Shown: positions 22,376-33,455 of the stretch, piece by piece
Layout: each line of letters starts with the position of its first letter
How positions within the stretch are numbered: the stretch's first letter is position 1
NCBI GenBank assembly: GCA_905221605.1
Contig: CAJNDS010002588.1
Span: forward strand, 261,001 to 325,000
Reading direction: 5' to 3'
Origin: Symbiodinium natans
Taxonomy: Eukaryota > Sar > Dinophyceae > Suessiales > Symbiodiniaceae
DNA: 64,000 nucleotides
Notes under the pieces: generated by a model
The model's input: only the letters and a program-made list of their open reading frames with translations
What the model was told of the DNA's origin: nothing
Database searches by the model: none
Made by a program: the position numbers and the translations under genes

Positions 22376-22490
22376 CTACTATTTGCTTAAGAACCCCAAA
22401 AAAAGAACAAATAAAGAATCCCCTGATTACCCTTCTAGGGAAGAATATTTTTTCATTTTGGGGAGTTCTGGAGTGCTGTTGGTTTTTTTG
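22376..22490 (+). repeat. Dispersed repeat, copy 1 (second copy at 47399-47536)
   Basis: It shares GCTACTATTTGCTTAAGAAC at its start, an AACAAATAA-containing AT-rich middle, GAAGAATATT, and an end AGTGCTGTTG with the copy at 47399. Between conserved blocks the copies differ by indels, as expected for an old dispersed element. Confidence 0.8.
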
Positions 22491-22883
22491 TTGCTGCAAC
22501 TGGTGCAAAGCGTCTCGGTTGCCCTGGACGTACCTCAAAAAAGCAGGCGCTTTGTGGCCGAAGCACGTACATGGACCTGTAAGTGTTCTGCGCGACGTTG
22601 CAGGATGCAAGCCTTCAAAGAGCCTTCTAAGCCCCCATACACGAAGGACCGTGGTCTACTATCTCGCCAACTTGGCATTGCTGGTGGGCAGCCCCCTGGC
22701 TTGCCCGAAAGCTCCAAAGGTTTTGCGAAATTAAGGCTCAGACTAGTCCCGTCCCTCAACAGGGTTTGGGGGTTTGGGGGCTATTCAGGGAAATCGGCTT
22801 TGCAAAGTGGAGCTGTCTATGCGGAACACGCTGCATGAGACTGTCCGTTTCAGCTTGTTGTCATCTTGATCGTTGCTATTCCC

Positions 22884-22994
22884 ATATGGGGGTTTACGAT
22901 AATAAGGGACCCCAAATTTAGACCCCACCAAATAGTAGGATCCCCTTATAGAAAGGACCCCTATAAGGTACCGATAATATCGTAAACCCCCTAT
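22884..22994. mobile_element. MITE-like element with terminal inverted repeats
   Basis: The left end ATATGGGGGTTTACGATA (22884) is the inverse of the right end TATCGTAAACCCCCTATAT (ending about 22995), over a total of about 111 bp. The interior holds CAAATAGTAGGATCCCCTTATA, a string that recurs with few changes at 61977-62000. No clear target-site duplication. Confidence 0.6.
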
Positions 22995-23387
22995 ATATAT
23001 TTATATTTATCCATGTATATTTATTTGTAGTTCTTGCCATTGAAGTTTGAGCTCGTACTTGTGCAATCACACCCCCTAAATCGTAAACCCTGAAACCCTG
23101 AACCCTACACCCCTAAACCCAGCCGAGTAAACCCCTAAACCCGACACCCGGCTGCTCAGACTTCCTGCGCCACACTTTGGGGGCCTGGGCTACAAACTCC
23201 GCTGGGGCCGTCCAGCGGAGCCTGGCTTTTGCACCGATGCTCTGCGTGATGATGATAGGCGCGGCTTAGGGCGTTTAGTTTTTTGGGTTTTTTTGGGGGT
23301 TTGTTGGGTTTAGGGTGTTTGGGTTTGGGGTATGATGGAGCTTAGGGGTCAGGGTGCAGGCAGGAGTGGGAACATCTGGGAGGGGAG

Positions 23388-23588
23388 ATGTTCACAGAGC
23401 ATGGCAAGATATTGGAGAGATCTTGTCGAGAGGCATGGGCAAGGGAGGTGGGCAAGGACAACATGTTAGTCAAGCGACCCCCTGACCACCCCAAGGGCTT
23501 AGGGTTGCAAAAGGGGAAACCCGTTTGCAACATGGCTTCCAGTGTAGGATCGCACAACGGAGCACACACCCATGACTTGCCAGGGTGA
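23388..23588 (+). CDS. Candidate exon, 66 codons and stop
   Basis: The plus frame reads well as protein: MFTEHGKILERSCREAW at its start, VGKDNMLVKRPPDHPKG in the middle, and a stop at 23586-23588. The minus strand carries a longer ORF over the same bases (23342-23941, 199 codons). I favour plus for its amphipathic charged text, but codon statistics would be needed to decide. Protein not recognised. Confidence 0.3.
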   Translation: MFTEHGKILERSCREAWAREVGKDNMLVKRPPDHPKGLGLQKGKPVCNMASSVGSHNGAHTHDLPG

Positions 23589-23949
23589 CCTTTTGAGTTT
23601 TTTTGATCGAAACAAATCCGGGTTTTTTGCAAAAGGCATTGCCCACGCAGGAGCTCCAAGAACAAAACGCTGCAGACGTCGGTACAGCGTTCAGCTTGTC
23701 TGCCTTGTTTCGCTTCAGACGAAGGATCCTTCCTAGAGGCCGTCTTTCTTCTTACTGTCTGCTTCATTGGTGTGTCTGGCAGGGCTTGGCATGCAGCAGG
23801 GCAGCAGCACTCAGACAGTCTGACATCCAGGTCTAGACCCTCAGACATTCTGGCACTGGAAAGAATCAATCTGGGACACCTCTTTTGAGAGCCCCTTCTC
23901 AACCGAACGGAGCCACCGAATGGAGCCTTTTCTGCTCTCAATGCAGGCG

Positions 23950-24429
23950 TTTCAGCCCTCTCTACAGAGCTTCAACTCGGTTTGACTATCTGACGGTCTC
24001 CGATTTTCACGCTCCCGAATCCATGGCCCGGTACGACGTGTGTACGCCAAACCCTAAACCCCTAAAACCCTGAAGTCAAGACCCCAAACGCTGTGAAGCC
24101 CGGCCACTGCAACAGCCCGGAAGCGAAAAGACCCCAAACCCGAAACTTCCCAATCCTGACAGGAATGGGTGCCCTACGCCCGTAGACCTTGACCGTAAAC
24201 CCTAAACCTCTGAACCTAGGAAGGTGGCAAACAAAAACTTAAACCCTAAACCTGAAACCCTAAACCCTAAACCCTAAAGCCTAAACCCCTAAACCCTAAA
24301 CCCTAAAACCTCTGAACCCCACATGCACAAGACTCTCTGGGAGGCTGCCGCCTCAGGGCCATGCAGATCGGAGTCCGCGATCCACCCTACTGGGCCTCTT
24401 CGGCTGGATCTCCAACCAGGGAACTATAG
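23950..24429. other. Unique DNA with degenerate CCCTAAA tracts
   Basis: CCCTAAA-type words cluster at 24047-24070 and 24190-24312. No gene assigned. Confidence 0.45.
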
Positions 24430-24435
24430 ACGCAC

Positions 24436-24545
24436 CTAATTAATATCTATATATAAATATATATATATATATATATTATACAGATAAATAAAATATGTAT
24501 ATAGATATATATATATATATATACATATACACATATATTTGCATT
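24436..24545. repeat. TA-rich microsatellite
   Basis: Mostly (AT)n with ATAGATAT and ACATAT interruptions, followed by a long G run near 24571-24588. Confidence 0.93.
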
Positions 24546-24596
24546 GATTGATTTGTTTTTGTTTTCTTTGGGAGGGGGGGGGGGGGGGTGCAGCTT

Positions 24597-24701
24597 AAAT
24601 AGGGTTTATTTGGAAGCTGGCACTCGTGTTCACAAGAGGAAAAAAGGCCCCAAAACGTATACTTATTTACAAGAGCCAACTTCCAAATAGACCCTATTTT
24701 A
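24597..24701. repeat. 25-bp inverted repeat at the left border of the satellite block
   Basis: AAATAGGGTTTATTTGGAAG at 24597 is inverted as CTTCCAAATAGACCCTATTT at 24681-24700, with about 55 bp between arms. The second arm recurs in direct orientation at 39365-39384, at the other border of the satellite block. Confidence 0.85.
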
Positions 24702-24726
24702 GGTCCTAGGGGGGGTCCCAGGCCTG

Positions 24727-27598
24727 AATTAAATATGAAGGCCCCGATTTAAATATGAATATTTAATTCTGGAGCTTCATATTTAAATTATTTAATTCGG
24801 GCCCGGGAATTAAATAATTTAAATAATTTAAATAATTTAAATAATTTAAATAATTTAAATAATTTAAATAATTTAAATCCTGGAGGGGGGGGGGGGCGGG
24901 CCTCCTCCCGCAGGAGGAATTAAATAATTTAAATATGAAGGCCCCGAATTAAATATTAATATTTAATTCGGAGCCTTCATATTTAAATTATTTAATTCTT
25001 CCTGCGGGAGGAGGCCCGCCCCCCCCCCTCCAGGACTTAAAATATTTAAATTATTTAAATTATTTAAATTATTATTTAAATTTTAAATTTAATTCCCGGG
25101 CCCGATTTAAATAATTTAAATATGAAGGCCACGATTTAAATATGAATATTTAATTCGGGAGCTTCATATTTAAATTATTTAATTCGGGCCCGGGAATTAA
25201 ATAATTTAAATAATTTAAATCCTGGAGGGGGGGGGGGGCGGGCCTCCTCCCGCAGGAAGAATTAAATAATTTAAATATGAAGGCCCCGAATTAAATATTA
25301 ATATTTAATTCGGGGCCTTCATATTTAAATTATTTAATTCCTCCTGCGGGAGGAGGCCCGCCCCCCCCCTCCAGGATTTAAATATATTATTTAAATTATT
25401 TAAATTATTTAAATTATTTAAATTACATTATTTCCATTAGTTAATTATTTAAATTATTAATTCCCGGGCCCGATTTAAATAATTTAAATATGAAGCTCCC
25501 GAATTAAATATTCATATTTAAATCGTGGCCTTCATATTTAAATTATTTAATTCGGGCCCGGGAATTAAATAATTTAAATAATTTAAATCCTGGAGGGGGG
25601 GGGGGGCGGGCCTCCTCCCGCAGGAAGAATTAAATAATTTAAATATGAAGGCCCCGAATTAAATATTAATATTTAATTCGGAGCCTTCATATTTAAATTA
25701 TTTAATTCCTCCTGCGGGAGGAGGCCCGGCCCCCCCCCCCCCCCAGGATTTAAAATATTTAAATTATTTTAAAATTATTTAGATTTTTAAATTATTTAAT
25801 ATTTAATTCCGCGGCCCGATTTTAAATATTTAAATATTGAAAGGCCACGTTTAAATATTCATATTTATTCGGGAAAAAAAAAAAAAAAACTTCATATTTA
25901 AATTATTTAAATCGGGCCCGGATTAAATAATTTAAATTAATTTAAAATAATTTAAATAATTTTAATAATTTAAATAAGTTAAATAATTTAAATAAGTTAA
26001 ATAATTTAAATCCTGGAGGGGGGGGGGCGGGCCTCCTCCCGCAGGAAGAATTAAATAATTTAAATATGAAGGCCCCGAATTAAATATTAATATTTAATTC
26101 GGGGCCTTCATATTTAAATTCTTTAATTCCTCCTGCGGGAGGAGGCCCGGCCCCCCCCCCTCCAGGATTTAAAATATTTAAATTATTTAAATTATTTAAA
26201 TTATTTAAATTATTTAAATTATTTAAATTATTTAAATTTTTTAAATTATTTAATTCCCGGGCCCGATTTAAATAATTTAAATATGAAGCTCCCGAATTAA
26301 ATATTCATATTTAAATCGTGGCCTTCATATTTAAATTATTTAAATCGGGCCCGGGATTAAATAATTTAAATAATTTAAATAATCTAAATAATTTAAATAA
26401 TTTAAATAATTTAAATAATTTAAATCCGGGAGGGGGGGGGGGCCGGGCCTCCTTTTGCAGGAGGAATTAAATAATTTAAATATGAAGGCCCCGAATTAAA
26501 TATTCATATTTAAATCGAGGCCTTCATATTTAAATTATTTAATTCCTCCTGGGGGAGGAGGCCCCCCCCCCCCCCCCCCCTCCAGGATTTAAAATATTTA
26601 AATTATTTAAATTATTTAAATTATTTAATTCCCGGGCCCGATTTAAATAATTTAAATATGAAGGCCACGATTTAAATATGAATATTTAATTCGGGAGCTT
26701 CATATTTAAATTATTTAATTCGGGCCCGGGAATTAAATAATTTAAATAAGTTAAATAATTTAAATAATTTAAATAATTTAAATCCTGGAGGGGGGGGGGG
26801 GGGGGGCCGGGCCTCCTTTTGCAGGAGGAATTAAATAATTTAAATATGAAGGCCCCGAATTAAATATTCATAATTCAATCGAGGCCTTCATATTTAAATT
26901 ATTTAATTCCTCCTGGGGGAGGAGGCCCCCCTCCTCTCCAGGATTTAAATTATTTAAATTATTTAATTCCCGGGCCCGAATTAAATACTTTAAATATGAA
27001 GGCCACGGTTTAAATATGAATATTTAATTCGGGAGCTTCATATTTAAATTATTTAATTCGGGCCCGGGAATTAAATAATTTAAATAATTTAAATAATTTA
27101 AATCCGGGAGGGGGGGGGGGCCGGGCCTCCTTTTGCAGGAGGAATTAAAAATTTTCAATATGAAGGCCCCGAATTAAATATTCATATTTAAATCGAGGCC
27201 TTCATATTTAAATTATTTAATTCCTCCTGGGGGAGGAGGCCCGCCCCCCCACCCCTCCAGGATTTAAATTATTTAAATTATTTAAATTATTAAAATTCTT
27301 TAAATGTTTTTAAATTATTTAATTCCCGGGCCCGATTTAAATAATTTAAATATGAAGGCCACGATTTAAATATGAATATTTAATTCGGGAGCTTCATATT
27401 TAAATTATGTAAATCGGGCCCGGGAATTAAATAATTTAAATAATTTAAATAATTTAAATCCTGGAGGGGGGGGGGCCGGGCTTCCTCCCGCAGGAGGAAT
27501 TAAATAATTTAAATATGAAGGCCCCGAATTAAATATTCATATTTAAATCGGGGCCTTCATATTTAAATTATTTAATTCCTCCTGCGGGAGGGCCCCCT
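24727..27598. repeat. Satellite array of about eight AT-rich double-palindrome units
   Basis: A G-rich marker (TCCTGGAGGGG or TCCGGGAGGGG) occurs at 24878, 25220, 25588, 26011, 26425, 26783, 27103 and 27459, giving periods of 320-423 bp. Each unit holds two fold-back structures. Palindrome B (example 25220-25375, centre at 25299/25300) has arms of about 75-80 bp and almost no spacer, with GC-rich ends and an AATTAAATATTAATATTTAA core. Palindrome A (example 25091-25198) has arms beginning AATTCCCGGGCCCG and a spacer of about 34 bp. The DNA is (TTTAAATAA)-rich and strikingly AT-rich compared with its flanks. No coding capacity. Confidence 0.95.
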
Positions 27599-27600
27599 CA

Positions 27601-27945
27601 ATCAGCTTCATCATCATCATCCTCATCCTCATCCGCATCATCATCATCATCTTCATTATCGTCATCATCTTCATCATCTATCATCATCATCTTCATCATC
27701 TTCATCATCTTCATCATCTTTTTTCATCATCCCCATCATCTCTCTCATCTCCACGGTTGTTCCAATATGTTTCATGTGCATCCTTGACATCAATGATCCC
27801 AATCAGCTTCATCATCATCTTCATCATCTTCATCATCTTCATCATTTTCATCATCTTCATCATCTTCATCATCTTCATCATCTTCATCATCTTCATCATC
27901 TCCATCATCTTCATCATCTTCATGATCTGCTTCATCTGCTTCATC
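27601..27945. repeat. CATCAT / TTCATCATC microsatellite
   Basis: Trinucleotide and nonanucleotide repeats of CAT, TTC and CTC words link the palindrome array to the 87-bp array. The shorter version at 33456-33515 begins the sequence after the N gap. Confidence 0.96.
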
Positions 27946-28000
27946 CTTCATCTGTTTCTTATGTTTCATTGCTTCTTGGGGCCCAGGAGGGCCTGGGGCA

Positions 28001-29685
28001 GGAGCAACTTTGCCGGTCAAAACTTGCCGGGATCCCCTTGGCACCCTGGAAAAGTGATGCAAATACCACACAAAACGGGAAAGGGTAGGAACAACTTTGT
28101 CGGTCAAAATTTGCCGGGATCCCCTTGGCACCCTGGAAAAGTCCTGCAAATACCACACAAAACGGGAAAGGGTAGGAACAACTTTGCCGGTCAAAATTTG
28201 CCGGGATCCCCTTGGCACCCTGGAAAAGTCCTGCAAATACCACACAAAACGGGAAAGGGTAGGAACAACATTTGCCGGTCAAAATTTGCCGGGATTCCCT
28301 TGGCACCCCGGAAAAGTGATGCAAATACCACACAAAACGGGAAAGGGTAGGAACAACTTTGCGGGTCAAAATTTGCCGGGATTCCCTTGGCACCCTAGAA
28401 AAGTCCTGCAAATACCACACAAAACGGGAAAGGGTAGGAACAACTTTGCCGGTCAAAATTTGCCGGGATTCCCTTGGCACCCTAGAAAAGTGATGCAAAT
28501 ACCACACAAAACGGGAAAGGGTAGGAAAAACTTTGCCGGTCAAAATTTGCCGGGATCCCCTTGGCACTCGGGAAAAGTGATGCAAATGCCACACAAAACC
28601 GGAACGGGTAGGAACAACTTTGCGGGTCAAAATTTGCCGGGACCCCCTTGGCACCCGGGAAAAGTGATGCAAATACCACACAAAACGGGAAAGGGTAGGA
28701 ACAACTTTGCCGGTGAAAATTTGCCGGGATCCCCTTGGCACCCTGGAAAAGTGATGCAAATACCACACAAAACGGGAACGGGTAGGAACAACTTTGCCGG
28801 TCAAAATTTGCCGGGATTCCCTTGGCACCCTGGAAAAGTCCTGCAAATACCACACAAAACGGGAAAGGGTAGGAACAACTTTGCCGGTCAAAACTTGCCG
28901 GGATTCCCTTGGCACCCTAGAAAAGTGATGCAAATACCACACAAAACGGGAAAGGGTAGGAACAACTTTGCGGGTCAAAATTTGCCGGGATTCCCTTGGC
29001 ACCCTGGAAAAGTCCTGCAAATACCACACAAAACGGGAAAGGGTAGGAACAACTTTGCCGGTCAAAATTTGCCGGGATCCCCTTGGCACTCGGGAAAAGT
29101 GATGCAAATACCACACAAAACGGGAACGGGTAGGAACAACTTTGCGGGTCAAAATTTGCCGGGACCCCCTTGGCACCCGGGAAAAGTGATGCAAATACCA
29201 CACAAAACGGGAAAGGGTAGGAACAACTTTGCCGGTCAAAATTTGCCGGGATCCCCTTGGCACCCTTGAAAAGTGATGCAAATACCACACAAAACGGGAA
29301 CGGGTAGGAACAACTTTGCCGGTCAAAATTTGCCGGGATTCCCTTGGCACCCTGGAAAAGTCCTGCAAATACCACACAAAACGGGAAAGGGTAGGAACAA
29401 CTTTGCCGGTCAAAATTTGCCGGGATTCCCTTGGCACCCTGGAAAAGTCCTGCAAATACCACACAAAACGGGAAAGGGTAGGAACAACTTTGCGGGTCAA
29501 AATTTGCCGGGATTCCCTTGGCACCCTGGAAAAGTGATGCAAATACCACACAAAACGGGAAAGGGTAGGAACAACTTTGCGGGTCAAAATTTGCCGGGAT
29601 CCCCTTGGCACCATGGAAAAGTGATGCAAATACCACACAAAACGGGAACGGGTAGGAACAACATTTGCCGGTCAAAATTTGCCGG
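28001..29685. repeat. 87-bp minisatellite array, copy 1 (about 19 units)
   Basis: The unit contains TTTGCCGGTCAAAATTTGCC, CCTTGGCACCCTGGAAAAGT and CAAATACCACACAAAACGGG. Since 87 is divisible by 3, several frames on both strands stay open (559 codons minus, 390 plus, 292 minus), which does not show coding. Unit variants recur with a six-unit, 522-bp period: the TTGGCACTCGGGAAAA variant sits at 28561 and 29083. Confidence 0.97.
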
Positions 29686-29975
29686 GCCTCCGGGCAAGAT
29701 TTGGCCAAATCGAGCCGCGCATTTCTCATCGCATACGAAGGGCAGCCCGATTTGGCCAAATTTTGCCCGGAGGCTGCCCGGCAAAATTTGGCCAAATCGA
29801 GCCGCGCCTTTCTGGAGGCCCGAAATTATTTAAACTATCGCGGCTCGATTTGGCCAAATTTTGCCGGGCAGCCTGCGGGCAAAATTTGGCCAAATCGGGC
29901 TGCTCGTCGTACGCGATGAGAAATGCGCGGCTCGATTTGGCCAAATTTTGCCCGGCAGGGCCCCTGGACATTGAA
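29686..29975. repeat. GGCCAAAT inverted-repeat block, copy 1a
   Basis: ATTTGGCCAAAT is its own reverse complement and occurs repeatedly, flanked by CGAGCCGCG or CGGCTCG and by GCCCGGCAAAA or TTTTGCCGGGC in both orientations. The block can fold into several nested hairpins. It reappears at 30357-30760, 35255-35540 and 35915-36320. Confidence 0.9.
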
Positions 29976-30356
29976 ATGAAATTGATTTTTTAAATTCCCC
30001 GATACTAAATCACGAGCCCGGGCCTCCCCCTCAATACTAAATTACGAGCCCGGGTCTCCTTTCTCTTCTCTTGTTCTCTTTTAAATCTCAAAGTCACACC
30101 AAAGGAAGCTTCTTTTCCTTATTGAATGAAAAAGAAAAAGAAGAAAAGAGATAGGTAAAGACACTGAAGAGCTCCACTGCCTACTGTTTCATTCCTTTCC
30201 TCTCTTTCTATGTGTTGTTGTCCTTGTCGTTTCAGAAAGCTAGCAAAATAAGGGCAAGGGGGCTTTAAATTATTAAAACTATTTAATTCCACCCTGGAAT
30301 TAAATATTTTAAATAATTTAAATAATGTAAATCCGAAAAGGGGGGGGGCCAAAAGT
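29976..30356. repeat. Module of about 210 bp (first of six) and linker
   Basis: The module runs from CACACCAAAGGAAGCTTC (about 30095) to GCTAGCAAAATAAGGGCAAG (about 30258). Copies start near 30095, 30886, 32803, 35664, 36446 and 38364. It is followed here by an AT-rich linker and G run (30265-30350). No ORF of note. Confidence 0.88.
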
Positions 30357-30770
30357 GCCCGGAGGCTGCCCGGCAAAATTTGGCCAAATCGAGCCGCGAT
30401 AGTTTAAATAATTTCGGGCCTCCAGAAAGGCGCGGCTCGATTTGGCCAAATTTTGCCGGGCAGCCTCCGGGCAAGATTTGGCCAAATCGAGCCGCGCATT
30501 TCTCATCGCATACGAAGGGCAGCCCGATTTGGCCAAATTTTGCCCGGAGGCTGCCCGGCAAAATTTGGCCAAATCGAGCCGCGCCTTTCTGGAGGCCCGA
30601 AATTATTTAAACTATCGCGGCTCGATTTGGCCAAATTTTGCCGGGCAGCCTGCGGGCAAAATTTGGCCAAATCGGGCTGCTCGTCGTACGCGATGAGAAA
30701 TGCGCGGCTCGATTTGGCCAAATTTTGCCCGGCAAAATTTGGCCAAATCGGGCCCCTGGACATTGAAATG
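30357..30770. repeat. GGCCAAAT inverted-repeat block, copy 1b
   Basis: Same composition as 29686-29975 with extra copies of the ATTTGGCCAAAT palindrome, ending at the shared CCCCTGGACATTGAAATGAA. Confidence 0.9.
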
Positions 30771-33355
30771 AAATTGACTTTTTAAATTCCCCGATACTAA
30801 ATCACGAGCCCGGGCCTCCCCCTCAATACTAAATTACGAGCCCGGGTCTCCCTTCTCTTCTCTTGTTCTCTTTTAAATCTCAAATCACACCAAAGGAAGC
30901 TTCTTTTCCTTATTGAATGAAACAGAAAAAGAAGAAAAGAGATAGGTAAAGACACTGAAGAGCTCCACTGCCTATTGTTTCATTCCCTTTCCTCTCTTTC
31001 TATGTGTTGTTTTCCTTGTCGTTTCAGAAAGCTAGCAAAATAAGGGCAAGGGGGCTTCCTGAAGAGGAGAGAGGGCACCTATTTTTTAATTATAGAGGGA
31101 AAAGCGAGAGACAAGGAAGGGACAAAAGATAGATAAAGAAGAGTGCTATCCGTCTCCTTGTTTCTTGTGTCTTCTCTTCTTTTCAGTTCATCGTATTCCT
31201 CTTTTCGGCCTGTCTCTTCTGCTCTTTTCCTTACCCTTCTCCTTTTCAAGTTCTTCCTTTTTCGTTTTTCTGTTTCGAAAAGAAAGAGGGAAGGGAGAGA
31301 GAAGGGAGAGAGGATAGATAAAGAAGAGTGCCATTTTCTTTGCGCCTTGTTTTGTCTCTCCATCTTCTTTGTTCGTCTCTCTTTTCTATTCTTTTCTTGG
31401 CTCTTCCCATTAGAATTGTCTTCCTTTTATCTCTCCTCTCTCCTTCTCTTTCCCTTCTCTTCTCCTGTTCCCCTTTAAATGACAAAAACACGAGAAAGGA
31501 AGAACAAGAGAGGAATGGAGGCCCTTTTCCTGAATTCTCCTGTTGCAATGAATAAGGAAAAGAGCATAGGAGATAAGGAAGGGAATTGTGGGCGATGGAA
31601 CGGGTGTCCTTTTTGATAGTTTTCTGCATCTTCAAGGAAGAAAAAGGACACCCGCCCAAGAAGGAAAAGTAACATAAGAGATAGGGAGGAAATTGAAAAG
31701 CTCCTCTCTTTACCTAGTCATTTCCTGTCCTCTCTTCTTATTTGTTGTTTTTCTTATTCGCTTCAAAAAGCAAAATAACAAAATAAGGGAAAGGCGATTT
31801 CCTGAAGAGGAAGAAGGGCGCCTACCTGTGAATAGCAAGGTTGATTTTTTCTAATTAGGGAGAGACTTGCCCCGCCTGAGCCTCCCTGGCCTGCTTGTTG
31901 TGGCCACATTCCGGTACAGTTGTGCTTCCAGAAAAATGGCATCCTTGTTATCTCCTCTCACTTCCCTTTCCCTTCTCTCCTTCTGTTTCCTTCTGACTGA
32001 TAAACCACAAGACAGGAACTTGTATGATAAGGCAGTGGAAGGGTAAGCAGAGGGTGACTCCTGGCGCGTGGACCGGTCCATACTTCATCATACCCCTCCT
32101 CTCGGCCTATCTCTTCTGTTCCTTTCCTTACCCTTCTCCTTCTCATAGTTCTTCCTTTTTGTTTTCTTATTTCGAAAAGAAAGATGGCAGGGAGAGATAA
32201 GGAAGAGAGGATAGATAAAGAGTGAGTGCCATCTTCTCTGCGCCTTGTTTTGTCTCTCCCTCTTCTCTATTCATCTCTCTTCTATTCTTTTCTTTGCTCT
32301 TCCCATTAACAATGCAATCCTTTTGTCTCTCCTCTCTCCTTCTCTCTCCCTTCTCTTCTCCTGTTCCCCTTTAAATGACAAAAACGCAAGAAAGGAAGAA
32401 CAAGAGGGGAATGGAGGCCATGTTCCTTTCTTTTCCAATGGATGGGGAAAGTGAGCGGGGTTGGCTCCTTGTCCGTAGACCCTCCCCACGCTGCAGCAAA
32501 TCCCTCCTCTCGCCCTATCGCCTCTGTTCTTTTCCTTGTTCCCAAACGGAAAAAGAAAATGGGTTCCTTTACATGTTCATTGTTCTTCCTTTTGTTTTTA
32601 TTTAAAAGGGAAAGATAAGAAAGAGAGGAAAGAAGAAAACGAGCACCATCTTCTCTTTGCCTGATTTTGCACCTCCCTCTCCTGTCTTCATTTCTCTTCC
32701 ATGATTGTCATTGCTCTTCCCATGAAAATTGTTTCCTTTTGATCTCTCCTCTCTCCTTTCTCTCTCCCTTCTCTTCTCTTGTTCTCTTTTGAATCTCAAA
32801 ATCACACCAAAGGAAGCTTCTTTTCCTTATTGAATGAAAAAGAAAAAGAAGAAAAGAGATAGGTAAAGACACTGAAGAGCTCCACTGCCTATTGTTTCAT
32901 TCCCTTTCCTTTCTTTCTATGTGTTGTTTTCCTTGTCGTTTCAGAAAGCTAGCAAAATAAGGGCAAGGGGGCTTCCTGAAGAGGAGAGAGGGCACCTATT
33001 TTTTAATTATAGAGGGAAAAGCGAGAGACAAGGAAGGGACAGATGATAGATAAAGAAGAGTGCTATCCGTCTCCTTGTTTATTGTGTCTTCTCTTCTTTT
33101 CAGTGCCCCTCCAGAAAATTCAAATGGCCTCCTTGTTGTCTCTCCTCTCTCGCTTCTCTTGCCCTTCTCTCCTTCTGTTACCTTTTAACTAATATAACAC
33201 AGGAAAGGAACTTGTATGATAAAGCAGTGGAAGGGTAAGCAGAGAGTGACTCCTTGCGCGTGGACCTTGCCCATACTTCATCATATCCCTCTTTTCGGCC
33301 TGTCTCTTCTGCTCTTTTCCTTACCCTTCTCCTTTCAAGTTCTTCCTTTTTCGTT
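30771..33355. repeat. Purine/pyrimidine-biased modular repeats, copy 1
   Basis: Alternating stretches are almost all C/T or all A/G on one strand. Internal modules recur, such as CCTTCTCTTCTCCTGTTCCCCTTTAAATGACAAAAAC at about 31450 and 32348 (first 20 bases CCTTCTCTTCTCCTGTTCCC), and AAGAAGAGTGC near 31324. ORFs are Ser/Leu/Phe or Arg/Glu/Lys-rich by composition only, so I call no gene. Confidence 0.85.
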
Positions 33356-33455
33356 NNNNNNNNNNNNNNNNNNNNNNNNNNNNNNNNNNNNNNNNNNNNN
33401 NNNNNNNNNNNNNNNNNNNNNNNNNNNNNNNNNNNNNNNNNNNNNNNNNNNNNNN
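33356..33455. other. Assembly gap, exactly 100 N
   Basis: Exactly 100 N is the usual placeholder for a gap of unknown length. It interrupts a repeat whose sequence after the gap restarts at a point equivalent to about 27887. Confidence 0.99.

Noticed and set aside
23342-23941. 199-codon minus ORF
   Set aside because: Not excluded, but Cys/Ser/Leu-rich without domains, while the plus frame at 23388-23588 reads better. Neither is proven.
27959-29638. 559-codon minus ORF and 390-codon plus ORF (with a matching pair at 33528-35207 and 33666-34838)
   Set aside because: They come from an 87-bp tandem unit with no stop in several frames. Both strands are equally open and the frame shifts within the array without consequence.
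28001-29685. CRISPR-like array
   Set aside because: Units are contiguous 87-bp repeats with no unique spacers, in a eukaryotic context.
31079-33350. Ser/Leu/Phe and Arg/Glu/Lys-rich ORFs of 60-137 codons
   Set aside because: Composition artefacts of purine- and pyrimidine-biased repeats, conserved only because the DNA is repeated.
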